Assembly (NCBI GenBank): GCA_036346245.1
Contig: CM070747.1
Coordinates: 20,949,655-21,013,654, forward strand
DNA length: 64,000 nucleotides
From: Bonia amplexicaulis
Taxonomy: Eukaryota; Streptophyta; Magnoliopsida; Poales; Poaceae
Reading direction: 5' to 3'
Below are positions 34,925 through 46,299 of the stretch, piece after piece. Below the pieces are notes generated by a model. The model searched no databases, was not told where the DNA came from, and was given only the letters and a program-made list of their open reading frames with translations. Numbering within the stretch: position 1 is the stretch's first letter; each line of letters starts with the position of its first letter. A program made the position numbers and the translations under genes.

Positions 34925-36015
34925 CTATGTATATTCGTTGTGATAGAATATAAATATCGCAATGATATAAAATCATGGCAATATATTCTATTGCAACGAT
35001 ATATAATTTGTTACAATAATAATAATTATTATTGCCACAAATTACATTTTCGTGGTGATAAGTATATTATATTACCACGAGTTTCAATTGTTGTAATATC
35101 ATATTGCAACAGTACGAAATTGTTGTAATAGTAATTAGTTAATGCAGTAATTTATTTTTTCATTGCAATACAATTGATTTATTGCAACGAAAATAACAAT
35201 TATCACAACAATTTAGAATTGTGACAATATAACAAACTTATCACCACAAATAAATAATTCGTGGCAATAACATTAACTATGGCAATAACAAACTTATCAC
35301 CAAAATCACAATGACTAATTCTAAAATTTATTTTCAAAAATTGTTTTACCCCTAGGAGTTCGCTTACAAAATGGTTTGCAAAACACATTGCAAAATTCAT
35401 TTTCAAACTATTTAAAAATTACAAAATGGTTTGAAAAATTCATTTTCAAACTATTTATAAAGAACCTGATCTTCGGAGGGGATTTTCTAAAATTTACACT
35501 TCTTACTGAACATATTCCAGACATCCATTTTGGTTTCACTAGTAGTCAAAACAAATTTTTTCTCAAAAATCTTTCCTAGAAAGGGTTCCTTCAAAAGGAT
35601 CCACTTCTTCCTAGTGTTAATCCAAAATCGTGCTTACTTTTTCAAAAGGTCAAAGCAAAATTATTTTGTGAAAAGGTTTTTCCCTAAGAGTGCTTCTTTG
35701 AAAAGGTTCGACTTCCTCCCGGGCTTACCCCAAAAATTTGTCTGCATTTTCTAAAACAGTCCAACAAAGTCATTTCTCAAAAGATTTCCCCAAAAGGACT
35801 TTACTTTTCAAAAATAAAACATGAAGATTTCATTTTGAAAATAATATGTTGGTGAAAACAACCTATTCCACATGCTTGGTCTCACTACCCATGGATAGGA
35901 ATTATTTTACTCCTTATTTGAAACTTTGAAGCATACTTCAGAATTTATTTTCAATCTTATCCCCAAAAATTTCACACCTCAAATTTTATTTCAAAAATCT
36001 ATTGATGAAGGTTTT

Positions 36016-36335
36016 TGTTGTGGGGGTGCCCAACCCCTATGTCCGTTAGATTTAGCTACTGGGTCTTAGAATAAGCCCAATAGTATATTACTGTGTATAG
36101 AAGGGAATGTACTGATTTACCCCCACCTTTTGTAATTATTAAGGGGTATGATGGGAATTTTTCATCCTATCCCATTCATGTATATAAACCCCTAAGAGGG
36201 GTATGAGATGGCTAGATTCACTCATTTCCACTAACCAACACTCTCTCTCTCTTTCTCTGCTGGCTCTCTAGCTCTCTTAGTCCATACCCTCAGGGTAAAG
36301 GAGTACCATGTACCCACTGTTGTGCTCATGCTACA
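36016..36335 (+). repeat. Probable solo LTR, ~320 bp
   Basis: Runs from TGTTGTGGGGGTGCCCAACC to CTCATGCTACA, with a TATA-like CATGTATATAAACCCC at about 36177. The flanks (GTTTT and AAAGT) do not form an exact TSD, so the boundaries could be off by a few bases. No internal region is attached. Confidence 0.5.
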
Positions 36336-37494
36336 AAAGTTTTTTTTTATAAAATCCCTTCCCTAAAACTTGTCCTTGGAAACTTGCTATTTCAAGCGCG
36401 CATTCGTAATTTCAAAAGGAAGCATATAATTCTAGATTTCATTTTCAAAAATGTGTATCACCTTTAAAACCTGGTTTCAAATAAGCCTTGCAAAAAACTC
36501 AATTCCAAAATTTGTCAAAAAAAATTAGGCCCCGATATTTATTTGTTTGGACTTATATCCAAAAGCTTGTTTCAAAACCAAAAACTTAAAAAACCTTTCT
36601 CTTTGCAAGCCATGGATGAAGCTCTCTTTTTAAAAATAATTATATGAAATCGGTATTCCAAAAATCCCATTTGAAAATCGCTTTGCCAAAAGCCCTATTT
36701 CCAAAAAAAATAGTAATACAATCGTGAGTATTACCATTGATCAAAGTACCTTTGGATGCTCTTTATTTTTTCTTTGATTTCCATAGATAATTAATCCTCT
36801 CTTTCCTTACCCCTACCTCAAAATCTTCAAAGGGAGACTTGATTTCAAATTTAGCCATGAAACCTAGACCCCAAAAATTATTTTCCAAATTCATTTGCAA
36901 GAACTTGTTTTCAAACCAAGATTTTGAAATCCTTTCTTTTCGCAAAACTGTCGAGGAAAAACTGTCTCTTCACAACAGGTATTTCCAAAATTCAATGTTT
37001 CAAACAGCTGTTGGAAAATTATTCTTGCCATGAAACTCTATGATTAAAATAAATAAATAAAATATATCCTTTGCAAATAAAGTTGATTTGAACGTTACCC
37101 GTAAAACTTAGCCCCAGTATTTGAAAATCCAAAACATATTCCCAAGAAAACTTAGCCCCAATATTTTAAAACCTAAAACATATTCTGACGAACTTGCTTT
37201 CGAAACCAAAAACTCTTGGAGATCCACTCGCCTTGCAAACTATTGGTGAGACTTTCTTTTGAAAAACAAATGTTTTCAACCTTAGTATGTCAAAACTATC
37301 AGTCAAAAATCATTTTATGAAAAGCTCTGTTTCAAAAACAGTAGGAAAAACAAGAAGTATTACTATCAAGTCCCCTCTGGATGCTCTTGCTTCTCGTCTG
37401 TTGATTTCAAAAGGAAATCAGTTTTTCCTTTTCTTTCCCTTACTTCAAAAGCTTAAGTTTAGGGATGTCAAAGATGTTCGTGAAGATAAGATAT

Positions 37495-37737
37495 GGGCAT
37501 GTTCTTTGTGGCTGTGGCTTATGGCTTTTGACCAAAATTTTTGAATTTTGGTTATTTACGATAGATATTATGGAGGAAGAGATACCCGCTTGCGATTTTG
37601 GTTGGTACAGATGTTGGGCTTTTAACGTGTACTACAATTAACTTGTAGACTTCGTCTTGAGAAAATACTCCGTTTAAAAGTTAGATATTGTAGCAAAAGC
37701 CAAAAACCGTTTTTAGAAGCCGCAAAGAACATGCCCA
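37495..37737 (+). mobile_element. MITE with ~20 bp inverted ends
   Basis: Ends GGGCATGTTCTTTGTGGCT and AGCCGCAAAGAACATGCCC are near-perfect inverted repeats. The interior matches 1088-1326 in reverse. It sits inside the old gypsy remnant and splits its homology to the LARD element, so it inserted later. Confidence 0.8.
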
Positions 37738-38090
37738 TAGTCTCATTTCAAATGGACTTTATGTACTAAACCCTGCACCATCATATGTGTGTCCCCACCG
37801 ATAGGCGTTGCATTATTGCAAGTTTTCAATTGGACCCTGTGCACTGCCTTTTTGCCCTCGGGCACTATATTTTGCAGTAAAAAAAACTTATTTTCAAAAA
37901 ACATTGTGTGATTTGTGTGCTAGCCAAGCTTCTTGGGGGGTACTATTTAAAAATTCAGAATGGGTTTAGGGTACCTTAACTCCACGATTCTTCTTATATC
38001 TCATGCTATTTCCCCCTCACTCTTTTTGATAAGAAAAACCCCATCAGATCTGAAGACACGAAGTGATGAATAGCCAAACCATGACAATCA

Positions 38091-38989
38091 AGACAAGTGA
38101 AGACCCCGATATTGGTGAGTCGGTGAGAGTCTGAGGGAGACACACATAAGCCATGCACTTGGGCTTAGAATGATGGAACGGATTACCTAAATGCTAAATG
38201 ATTCCATGCTGCTGGGCCAACACACCAGCAAGTAGCGTTGCAGCAAAACGCCAAAAGCCAAAGTGGTAAAGCCCACCAAAATAACAAAACAAAATTTGGT
38301 GGGGGCGTGGGGCGCTGAGCAGCCAACCAGGAGCCTGGGCGCCGCCTAGCACCAGTTGGAGAGGTGAGTCACCATCTGCCTCTGCCCGTCTCGCCAAGAG
38401 GGAGCCAAGGATGGAGTCACCGAGCCAGGAGGGAGGCCGGAGGCTGTTAGCTTGTAAAGGAGGGGGGGCTAGGAGGGGAACTGTGGTGGCGTCATGGCAG
38501 TCAGCCAAAGGAGCTTCTCTACTTCTGGAATCTGGAGACTAGAGTTGGGTATGGTAAGTCACGACATGGTCTCCTTTACGTATTCAAGTCAGTCGTTGTA
38601 CAATACTATGACTTTGCGTTGTGATTTGTGAGAAAATCGTCCACAAGTAGAGTAAAAGAAATGAACACTAATTGCACTATTATTGATGGATCATGTATTC
38701 ATGTATTATGTATATGGCTTATATGCAAAGCCATGTTGTTATGTGACTTGAAGTATGAATTCGTTGTCTCTCCGAAGTGCCAAAGAGGAAAAATATCCAA
38801 AATTAATGGTATCCTTGACACTTGACAGCAATACCTGGTGTGGAGGCCGGGAGGCGGCTGTGAGGGCCTAACCGCCTGAGGGGGCTGTCGGCTGCGGCTC
38901 TGCATTATGAGATAATAGAGGGTTAGAGGAAGCAGCCGTAAGGTATGAAACACAAAACTACTTTTCAATTTGCGTAATTGTGATTGATT
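38091..38989. other. Spacer before the hAT transposase remnant
   Basis: Mixed DNA, no gene. The GC-rich 38200-38520 frame on the minus strand has no domain. 38820-38900 has CCGGGAGGCGGC-type text that might belong to the left end of the following hAT element, but no clear terminus is seen. Confidence 0.35.
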
Positions 38990-41727
38990 TGGTATTTTAG
39001 TTTCATTTATTGTCATTTATTGATTCGTAGAGTTACAAGAATTGGAGAAACAAACATTGCATAAATATTTTTCATGCAATACAAGTAGTACTCCACATAC
39101 TAATGAGAGTTAAGTAAACAAGGCTCAAGTGGATTTTAGTCCCGATGAAATCATCGCTGATTCGACAAATCACATACCTATTAATGAGTATCACAATAAA
39201 ATTAGATGTAAAGTGAGGAGGGCGTATTTTTTTAGAGGTCCAACCCAACCAAAAGGCCATGATTTTCCTCACAAAATGTAGAATAATTGTCCAAGGGCAT
39301 TTCAACAATCTTGGTACAATAAATTTGATTGGTTGAAATATAGTGTGGAAAAGGATGCGGCCTTTTATTTCTATTGTTTTCTTTTCAAGAAACCTAAAAG
39401 GCCCAAAAAATTTGGTAGTGATGTATTTACAACAACAGGGTATTCCAATTGGAAGATGGCTTTAGTAACGTTTGATAAACATGTCAGTGGACCTAGTAGT
39501 TATCACAACATTGCACGTGGGGACTGTGAGGATTTTATTAATCAAAAGATAAGTGTAACTCAAAGACTTTTTTATCATGGCCAAAAGTCAGAAATTGCAT
39601 ATAAAATTCATTTGACTGCTCTAATGCAAGGTGAAGCTTTTCGAGGACACGATTAATCTTTATCTTTCATCAACATGAAAAATTTTAGAGAACTGGTTTA
39701 GTGGTAAATGATAAGAATGATGAAGTGAAGAAAGCATTCGATTAAGCTCCTGTACATTGTATGATGACTTCTCTAAAAATTCAAAAGGATCTTGCGAAAG
39801 CTTGTATGAAGAGGTCACGAAGGTACTTATGGAGGAGATTGGAGATATGGATTTCTCTATGCTTATTGATGAGTCGTGACATATATCAATAAAGGAGCAA
39901 ATGGTCGTGATTTTGAGGTTGGTAGTTTATGTTATGTTTTTATATTATACTATTTATTCATATAATCATTTGGTTGTGTTTTAACTTAGCATAATCTACG
40001 ACATGTAGATTTGTGAATGATCAAGGAAACATTGTTGAAATATTTCTTGGTATTAGGCATGTGACAAATTGTAAATTTGCTACATTGAAGAAACCTTTAT
40101 TTGATTTGCTTGAAAAGTATCAATTACCAATTTCTAGGCTATGTGGGCAGAGTTATGATGAAGCTTCAAATATGCTCATCAGTTGCAGTTAGTGGTTGTA
40201 ACTGTTGCAAGTTGTAGTAGAGCTATTGCTAATTTCTTCAACTATGTTTCTTTGATAGTGACCACATGAGTGCATGTTACAAGAGAATGGATGTGTTGCT
40301 TGAAAAGCATCAAGATATCTTGTTGGAGAAATTAGAGAATGGTAAAGCTATCACTAGCATAGGATTGCATCAAGAAATGAACCTAGCTAGTCCTTCAGAT
40401 ACTAGATAGGGCTCTCATCTAAAGACCTTACTGTGTATTTACCAAATATGGGAGGTGGTGTTAGAGGTACTAGAGATTGTGAGTAAAGATGTATGTCAAC
40501 CATCAAGTTATAGTTGAGCATCAGGTTTGATATAGAAAATAGAAAGTTTTGAATTTGTTTTCATCATGCATTTATTGATAGGTTTGCTAAACATTACAAG
40601 TGAGTAATCACTTGCTTTGCAAAGGAAGGATCAAGATATTGTTGAAACCTTGGGTTTGCTTGTAGATGTGAAAGTGCACTTGCAGGATATGAGGGACAAT
40701 ATGTGGGAGCCATTATTCCAGCAAGTGAAAAGCTTTTGTGAAGCAAATAAGATCTATGTGCCAAATATGGAAGAACACATTTCAGTTAGAGGTATGTCTG
40801 CATGTAGGAAGCATACAGTGACTTACCTTCACTATTACCATGTTGAGATTTTAATTACTGCTATTGATGCCAATACATCCGAGATGAACCATCGATTCAA
40901 TGAAGTTTCTTCAGAGTTACTGGTATGTATGTCTTGTCTCGATCTAAGATACTCTTACTCTAAGTTTGATGTAAATAAGCTTGTTCGATTTGCTGAGATT
41001 TATACTGATGACTTCGATATGGCTGACCATTTTTTTGTTAAGAAATCAGCTTTAAACCTTTGTTCTCAATGTCAGGAGAAGTGTAGAATTCCATGCATAT
41101 GGTAATATTGCAAAGCTAACTCAAATGATGTTTGAAATAGGAAAAAAATAGAACTTTTGCATTTGTCTATCGCCTCATTTAGCTAGCACTAATCCTTCCA
41201 ATGGCAACGGAATCAGTTAAAAGAGTCTTTTTGGTAATGAATATTATCAAGATAGATTTATGCAATAGAGTAGCGGATAAGTAGTTCAGTGACTTGATGA
41301 TATACTATATTGAGTGAGAGATTTTTAGAAACTTTGATGATGATAGAATCAGAAAACACTTTCAAAGCATGAAATCTCATAGAATACTATTGCCTTGTAC
41401 TTATACTACTACTACTCAATTCTAACAAGTGGTATGTTTCATATTTTTTTAATCTTTATAACTATTTGTAATCACAATTTCTGATTTCATCACGGCGCAA
41501 TTGAATTTTGGTGTACATATATCTACTTACATATATTTATAGGCTTTGGGAGGTATATTATCTATTATCGAGGTATAATTTTCATTGTATTTTGTATTTT
41601 TACCATGTCATATTCTAATTATGTATGATTTTGATTCGCAAAAGATAATTTGATTTATGTTTAATTCGTTTATCTTTTATTGGTCATGTTCCATTAGCCC
41701 TCCTTAAAATTTGGTTCTGTATCTACA
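38990..41727 (+). pseudogene. Decayed Tip100-like hAT transposase
   Basis: Fragments in order along the plus strand match a zinc-finger (TTF-type) hAT transposase: RGPTQPKGHDFPHKM then a stop, SWYNKFDWLKYSVEKDAAFY with the zinc-finger segment at 39333-39656, then VRHVTNCKFATLKKPLFDLL near 40050, LLQRKDQDIVETLGLLVDVK and NHRFNEVSSELLVCMSCLDL in 40617-41105, and a broken hAT dimerisation tail near 41160-41330 (PSFQWQRNQLKESF in one frame). Many stops and frameshifts. Exact termini are not found; TTTGGTTCTGTATCTAC near 41710 may be a worn right end. It is a longer relative of the transposase piece at 13262-13850. Confidence 0.7.
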
Positions 41728-42091
41728 ACTGTTTATACTATTTTCTTATATTAACTCACTCGTTGCAAACTGCGACAAGATCGGACCATGAGGAGCCCTA
41801 ACCCTCGAGTTCATGGGAATCTACCCTTGTCGCCATCACAAGGCATAGTAGGCACGCAAAACGCCAAGTGACACCTTTTTCGCCCGTGTCACCATCGATG
41901 CGGACACAGACACCACGTCAGCACTTGTTGAGACATGCAGAACTCTGTTCTGATATCCTTGTAGCCACACCAATGGCTCATGCAGCTGTACACATCTTCT
42001 CCCATATAGAATTGTCACAGGCATATCATTGCCTCCTCTCTCTCTCTGATCGTCTCTCTGCTCGATCTTATCTAAGCGGTTGGATTCTCGC

Positions 42092-42098
42092 TATAAAT
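42092..42098 (+). promoter_or_regulatory. TATA box of the D14-like gene
   Basis: TATAAAT, 84 bases before the start codon. Transcription from about 30 bases downstream gives a leader of roughly 60 nt. Preceded by a CT-rich stretch (TCTCTCTCTCTG at about 42036). Confidence 0.6.
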
Positions 42099-42181
42099 TG
42101 AGGTGACAAGTAGCCATGAGTTCTCATCACTAGAAGAGATCAAGCAATAGATTAGTAGCTTTCCTGCCAGTTCTTGGCACG

Positions 42182-44341
42182 ATGAACGCGAGGGTCTTCG
42201 GCGCAGGTGACGACGGCCGGGAGACGCTGGTGCTCGCGCACGGCTACGGCGGCAGCCGGTTCGTCTGGGACGACGTCGTCCCGGAGCTGGCGGGGAAGTT
42301 CCGGGTGGTCATCTTCGACTGGAGCTTCTCCGGCGCGGCGGAGGGCGGCGACGGCGACGGCGGGTACTCGGAGCGGCGCTGCTCGTACTACGACCTCGCC
42401 GACGAGCTGGTGGCGCTGATGGACGCGGTGGGGCTGATGGGGGCGGCGTTCGTGGGGCACTCGATGGCCGGCATGATCGGCTGCATCGCGTCGGTGGCGC
42501 GGCCGGACCTGTTCAGCCACCTCGTGCTGGTTGGAGCGTCACCTAGGTCTGGACACCACACGCTGGCTTCTTTGCTTAAACCTCTTTTATACACATTCCG
42601 TAAGGCGTATGCACATGAATTAGCAGGGGCTGAACTAGAAATAGACAACGTATTAGGGTGTTAATTTTATTCCAGAAGAAAAAACACACATCATAAATAT
42701 ACATGCTATATGGAAGAAATGATCGTGAGGCTTCCTCGAGCTTCTGTGAGCATCTACTGGTTAAGGTTGTGAATATGTCACTCAACTTGCCCGCCTGGTG
42801 CTACAAGGATTACACGAACGCACTCCATCCGTTCATAAATATAGATTTTTTTTTACAATACAAGACTTTAACTATAATTTATAACCATAAATACTAGCGA
42901 AAACAATAAAAAAAATATATTATAAAATAAATTTAATAGTATTATTTTATGTAATTGATATATATACTTTAATTTATATTAATAGTTAAAATTTTAAAAA
43001 CTTGACCGCACAGTAAGTACCGTATGATTAGATGGCTACGGCCGCCTGAGCGCATGGAGAACCCCTGCGGTTGTCAGTCCTAATTAAGGACGGATGCTAG
43101 TCTAACCGGCACTGGTAATTCGAGCGCATGGCAGCTAATTAGCTCGCCTAAAGTCATGCGTCCGCTATTGATTGTATCTTATTTGTACACTCATTATATT
43201 ATTAATATAAAAAATTTGGTTGTGCCCTTTAATCAAAATTAGTACATAGTACATATTTTGTATTATCATTTTGCTTTTTAAGCTGCCTGCTTTTTTTTAA
43301 CTAACTCGATTTTCCCAGCCTTTGGATTAGCTGTAAGATGTGTTTGTGTGATTTTGGTTTTGATCCTGCAGTTTCAAGATGTACCTTATCATTACTATTA
43401 TAAAAGAACGAGTTGGTGGTTGTACGTCCATTTTCCTTCAACCGCTCGATTTTCTTATCTTTTCACCATTCTTCACTTTCCAATTGAACAGAGTAGTTCT
43501 TTTCCATAGCATGATTCTCTATATATCTAATAAATTTTGTTGTAACGTACGAGCAGATGACTAGTACTTAAGAAATCATAAGTCACATCACAAACAGACA
43601 TCCCATATACTACAGGCTTAGTTCGATGCTACGGTTTCCAATAGTCTACAATTCTATTTCTACCTCTTTTAACTAAGGTAATCCTCTTGATTTTTTTTAA
43701 AGGACTAAGGTATCCTCTGTTTTAGTGCGCGGCAATAATTTACTGGAATTGATCAAGATCCTCTTAGCCAATCAGGTTCACGACGTAGTACATCACCGAA
43801 GACCAAAGTGGCCCGTAAAATCCATAATCACCAGGAGAATTAAGAGACTTCACCATACAGTCGTCTAACCACGGGCATTTTGCACGTTCTCAGGTACATC
43901 AACGACGACGACGGCTACGAGGGCGGCTTCGACCGCGGCAAGGTGGACGACATGCTCGCCGCCATCGAGGCCGACTTCGCTGCGTGGGCGCCACTCTTCG
44001 CCGAGGCCGTGGTCGGGCCGGACCACCCCGCCGCCATCGCCAAGTTCGCCAAGCTGCTGGCCCGGATGCGCCCGGGCACCGCGCTCCGCGTGATGCGCGC
44101 CGTGCTCACCTGCGACGTCCGGGGCGTGCTCCCGGGCGTCGCGGCAAAGTGCACCATCGTGCACTGCGCCCTGGACGCCGTGGCGCCGCTCGCCGTCGCG
44201 CAGTACATGCAGCACGCGATGGCCGGGTGCGCTGGCGGCGGCGCGGCGACGGTGGTGATGGAGTCCTCCGGCCACTTCCCGCAGCTCACCGCGCCCAAGG
44301 AGTTCGTCCGGATCCTGGAGGCCATCCTGCTCGACCACTGA
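42182..44341 (+). CDS. D14/KAI2-family alpha/beta hydrolase (strigolactone/karrikin receptor-like)
   Basis: Two exons, 42182-42546 and 43894-44341, joined in phase inside an Arg codon (AG|GTCTGG donor, TTCTCAG acceptor). The protein is 270 residues, the family length. Exon 1 gives LVLAHGYGGSRFVWDDVVPE and the nucleophile elbow GHSMAG with Ser94, then LFSHLVLVGASPR. Exon 2 opens YINDDDGYEGGFDRGKVDDM, the lid region typical of D14/KAI2, and supplies Asp216 and His249 (SSGHFPQLTAP), so the catalytic triad is complete. Family members bind and slowly hydrolyse butenolide hormones in nucleus and cytosol and signal through an F-box partner. The loop after FDWSFSG carries a Gly/Asp-rich run (EGGDGDGG) not usual in D14. 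Sequence is more like the DLK2/D14L2 side of the family than D14 itself, but this is by memory. Ligand unknown. Confidence 0.88.
42547..43893 (+). other. Intron of the D14-like gene (1347 bp)
   Basis: AT-rich, bounded by GT and AG. At about 42634 CAGGGGCTGAACTAG matches the left terminus of the hAT MITE at 44387 (CAGGGGCTGAGCTAG), so the intron holds a truncated relative. 42820-42980 and 43190-43300 are AT-rich MITE-like tracts. The frame that runs on from exon 1 stops at 42662 and is intron read-through. Confidence 0.75.
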
Positions 44342-44386
44342 GCTGCTGCTGCTGCTACTACTACTGGCCATGGATTTCCATGGAGA

Positions 44387-44614
44387 CAGGGGCTGAGCTA
44401 GAGAAAAATGATGGGGGTGCGGCTAAAGGGTGTTGGGTTATCGGGCTGCAGGCTTCTAGTGCTGGGCTAGCTACAGAATGGATTTGTTTGGACTTGGGTG
44501 CGTCACTTTAGTTTTGGGGGTGCAAATAAGGTGAAAAATCAGAATTAATAACTGTGTTACGATTTTTCTCTGGGTACGACCGCACCCACCCGCCACAACG
44601 TCGCTTCGCCCCTG
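44387..44614 (+). mobile_element. hAT-type MITE in the 3' flank of the D14-like gene
   Basis: 228 bp, starts CAGGGGCTGAGCTAG and ends CGTCGCTTCGCCCCTG, imperfect inverted repeats. It is flanked by an exact 8-base TSD, CATGGAGA (44379-44386 and 44615-44622). Its left end is 46 bases past the stop codon, so it probably lies within the 3' UTR. No coding capacity. Confidence 0.85.
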
Positions 44615-45738
44615 CATGGAGATGTTAATTAATTCGAGTGTGTTGCTTTGTTATTTGCATGCATGCTTGTAGTCACACTAATCGTGTGCCATCAGTCGTT
44701 CTGCTGCCGATGTTTTGTGACAGAGGTGAACTCTAAAGCGTAAAGAATGCAATTAATATTAGGGTTGGAAACTTGCAAAGCAAATGCCGAAGAAATATTT
44801 GGATCTTTGAAAAATATTTAGTTGAAGTGTATTTTTTAGATGTAGTTGAATTCTATCTATTATATTATTAAAGCAGAAGCGAAAGGAGCTACCACATTCG
44901 CTCTCAAGGGGTAGAAATTACCATATTAATTAGAGAAAAAAGAAAAAGATCCATGCCGTCGATTGATGTGAGTCCAAGTTAAAATGGTTGAGATTGAGAT
45001 GGATCTAGATTATATCGATCTGTACCGTCGATTGATATGAGTCCAAATTATCTCTATCTTTATCTTTACTACTTAAAAGAAGAAGTTGGTGGTACATACG
45101 TTCTCTCTTTCCCCTTCCTTCTCTCAGAAAAATGATTCGTGAAACTTGTCTCACCCATTTGATTTCCATTAGATTGTTGTTGAATGGATATCTCGCACGA
45201 TGCCGCCTCCTTCCCTCCCCACCCATAGCTCTGCTGCCTCCTTCCTACCCTGCACGCCTCGTCCTCCTCTTTCCCACTCCACACCGCCGCCTCCTTCTCC
45301 CCTTCCCTCCCTACCCCTCACCTCCACCGTTTCCATCCCCCACCGCGTCGCCCGCCGAGCTGCGCCGTGGATCTCACAATTTGAGAAGCTGCTCGTCAAT
45401 TCCTTGTAGGTACGTGCCCTGATCCGGAGCCGCTTTGATCCGATTGGGTGTGCCCCTGCCAATTCAAATTCCTTCCCATTGCATTCGATTTGGGTTCTGA
45501 AGACCCCCTCCTTTGTGCTTGGAACTAGGGTGCACGCCGACGTGGGAGATGAGCGAGGAGAGCCCTGGTGGAGACGAGGAGAGCTAGGGTTTCACGCATG
45601 CGGTGGCTCATCGGGTCACCCCCGACACCCTCCTAGGTTTTCCATGAGAGATGGGGGAGTCACGTGCGCCGTCCCGCCGTAGCGTGCAGTGAAGGGCTTT
45701 CGCGCCGACGCCCTTGTGAGGAGAGGATAGGAGAAGAG

Positions 45739-46090
45739 ATGCCGGACAAGGGGGAGAAGGGGCACGACCACCACCACCATCACCACCGCAAGCACCATCA
45801 TCAGTAGGTATCGACCGCTGAGCTGGAGGAAGGAGAGTTGCTCAATGGGGAGGCGGAGAGCAATGGGAACGTGGAGAGGACCATGCCTCCCAAGAAGTGG
45901 CGAAAGGTGATGGCTGCCTCGCCGGTTATGGAGGTGGAGCCAAGGGAGATTGTGGGCGTGCATGCGGCGCCGTCCAAGAAGGCAAGGAGGAACAGGGAGT
46001 TTCAGAAGGGGGAGATTGGCGCAGCACCCTCATCGGTCCTCCCTTTGTGGTGCCCGACTTCCTCCCCTCCCTTCCTCGCCCTCTTCTCCA
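45739..46090 (+). pseudogene. His-rich, charged gene fragment inside the Helitron
   Basis: The ATG at 45739 opens MPDKGEKGHDHHHHHHRKHH and meets a stop (TAG at 45805). The same frame then continues with ELEEGELLNGEAESNG, MPPKKWRKVM and APSKKARRNREFQKGEIG. Basic/acidic patches suggest the N-terminal part of a nuclear protein, perhaps a kinase or RNA-binding type; I do not recognise it firmly. The flanking 46020-46300 is C-rich and looks like leader or intron DNA. Probably a captured first exon. Confidence 0.4.
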
Positions 46091-46299
46091 CCGGCCACCG
46101 CATCCCCCGTTGACCTCCACCTCCCTTCCATCGCAACTCCTCCCCTCACGCAACGCCCTTACCGTGCTAGCGTCACTGCCTCCCCACCTTCTCCCCTAGC
46201 CACAGCCACAGCTTCAGCCGCTAGCCCTGCCTACTTCCCAATCCGCTGCCACTAGCTCCTCTCCTCCCACCCGACGTTGCCGCCGCCTCCTTTGGTAAT

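Larger units (their letters stand above)
31064..35325. mobile_element. CACTA-like element with captured gene pieces
   Basis: The left end CACTGTAAGGAAACG resembles the CACTA-superfamily terminus CACTACAAGAAA. Both ends (31080-31720 and 34925-35320) are packed with direct and inverted copies of a TTGCAACGA / TGGCAATA subterminal motif, typical of CACTA elements. I could not find a clean right terminus (the sequence near 35310 lacks TAGTG), so the right boundary is approximate and the end may be lost. No transposase is visible. The interior holds a fragment of an elongation factor 1-beta' gene on the minus strand. Confidence 0.5.
35326..38090 (+). mobile_element. Old gypsy-type internal remnant, related to the LARD element
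   Basis: AT-rich, full of TTTTCAAAA words. 37260-38050, minus the MITE at 37495-37737, matches the internal region of the LARD-like element at 20670-21290 in order (AAGGAAATC-GTTTTTCC, CTTCAAAAG-TTTAAG, TGTGCACT-CCTTTTTGCCCTCGG, CATGCTATTTCCCCCTCAC). No ORF survives. It probably belongs with the LTR piece at 30257-31063, split by the CACTA-like element. Confidence 0.55.

Noticed and set aside
31061..35330. CRISPR-like or tRNA-like structure in the repeat-rich blocks
   Set aside because: The repeats have no unique spacers, and this is a plant nuclear region; no tRNA cloverleaf was recognised. The TGGTATCAGAGC words elsewhere are retrotransposon primer sites, not tRNA genes.
42116..42133. A five-codon upstream ORF (ATG AGT TCT CAT CAC TAG) before the D14-like gene
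   Set aside because: It starts only 24 bases after the TATA box, so the transcript probably begins after this ATG.
43865..44511. Antisense and shifted frames over exon 2 of the D14-like gene
   Set aside because: The plus frame 43880-44341 gives the conserved lid and His/Asp residues, the others are shadows.
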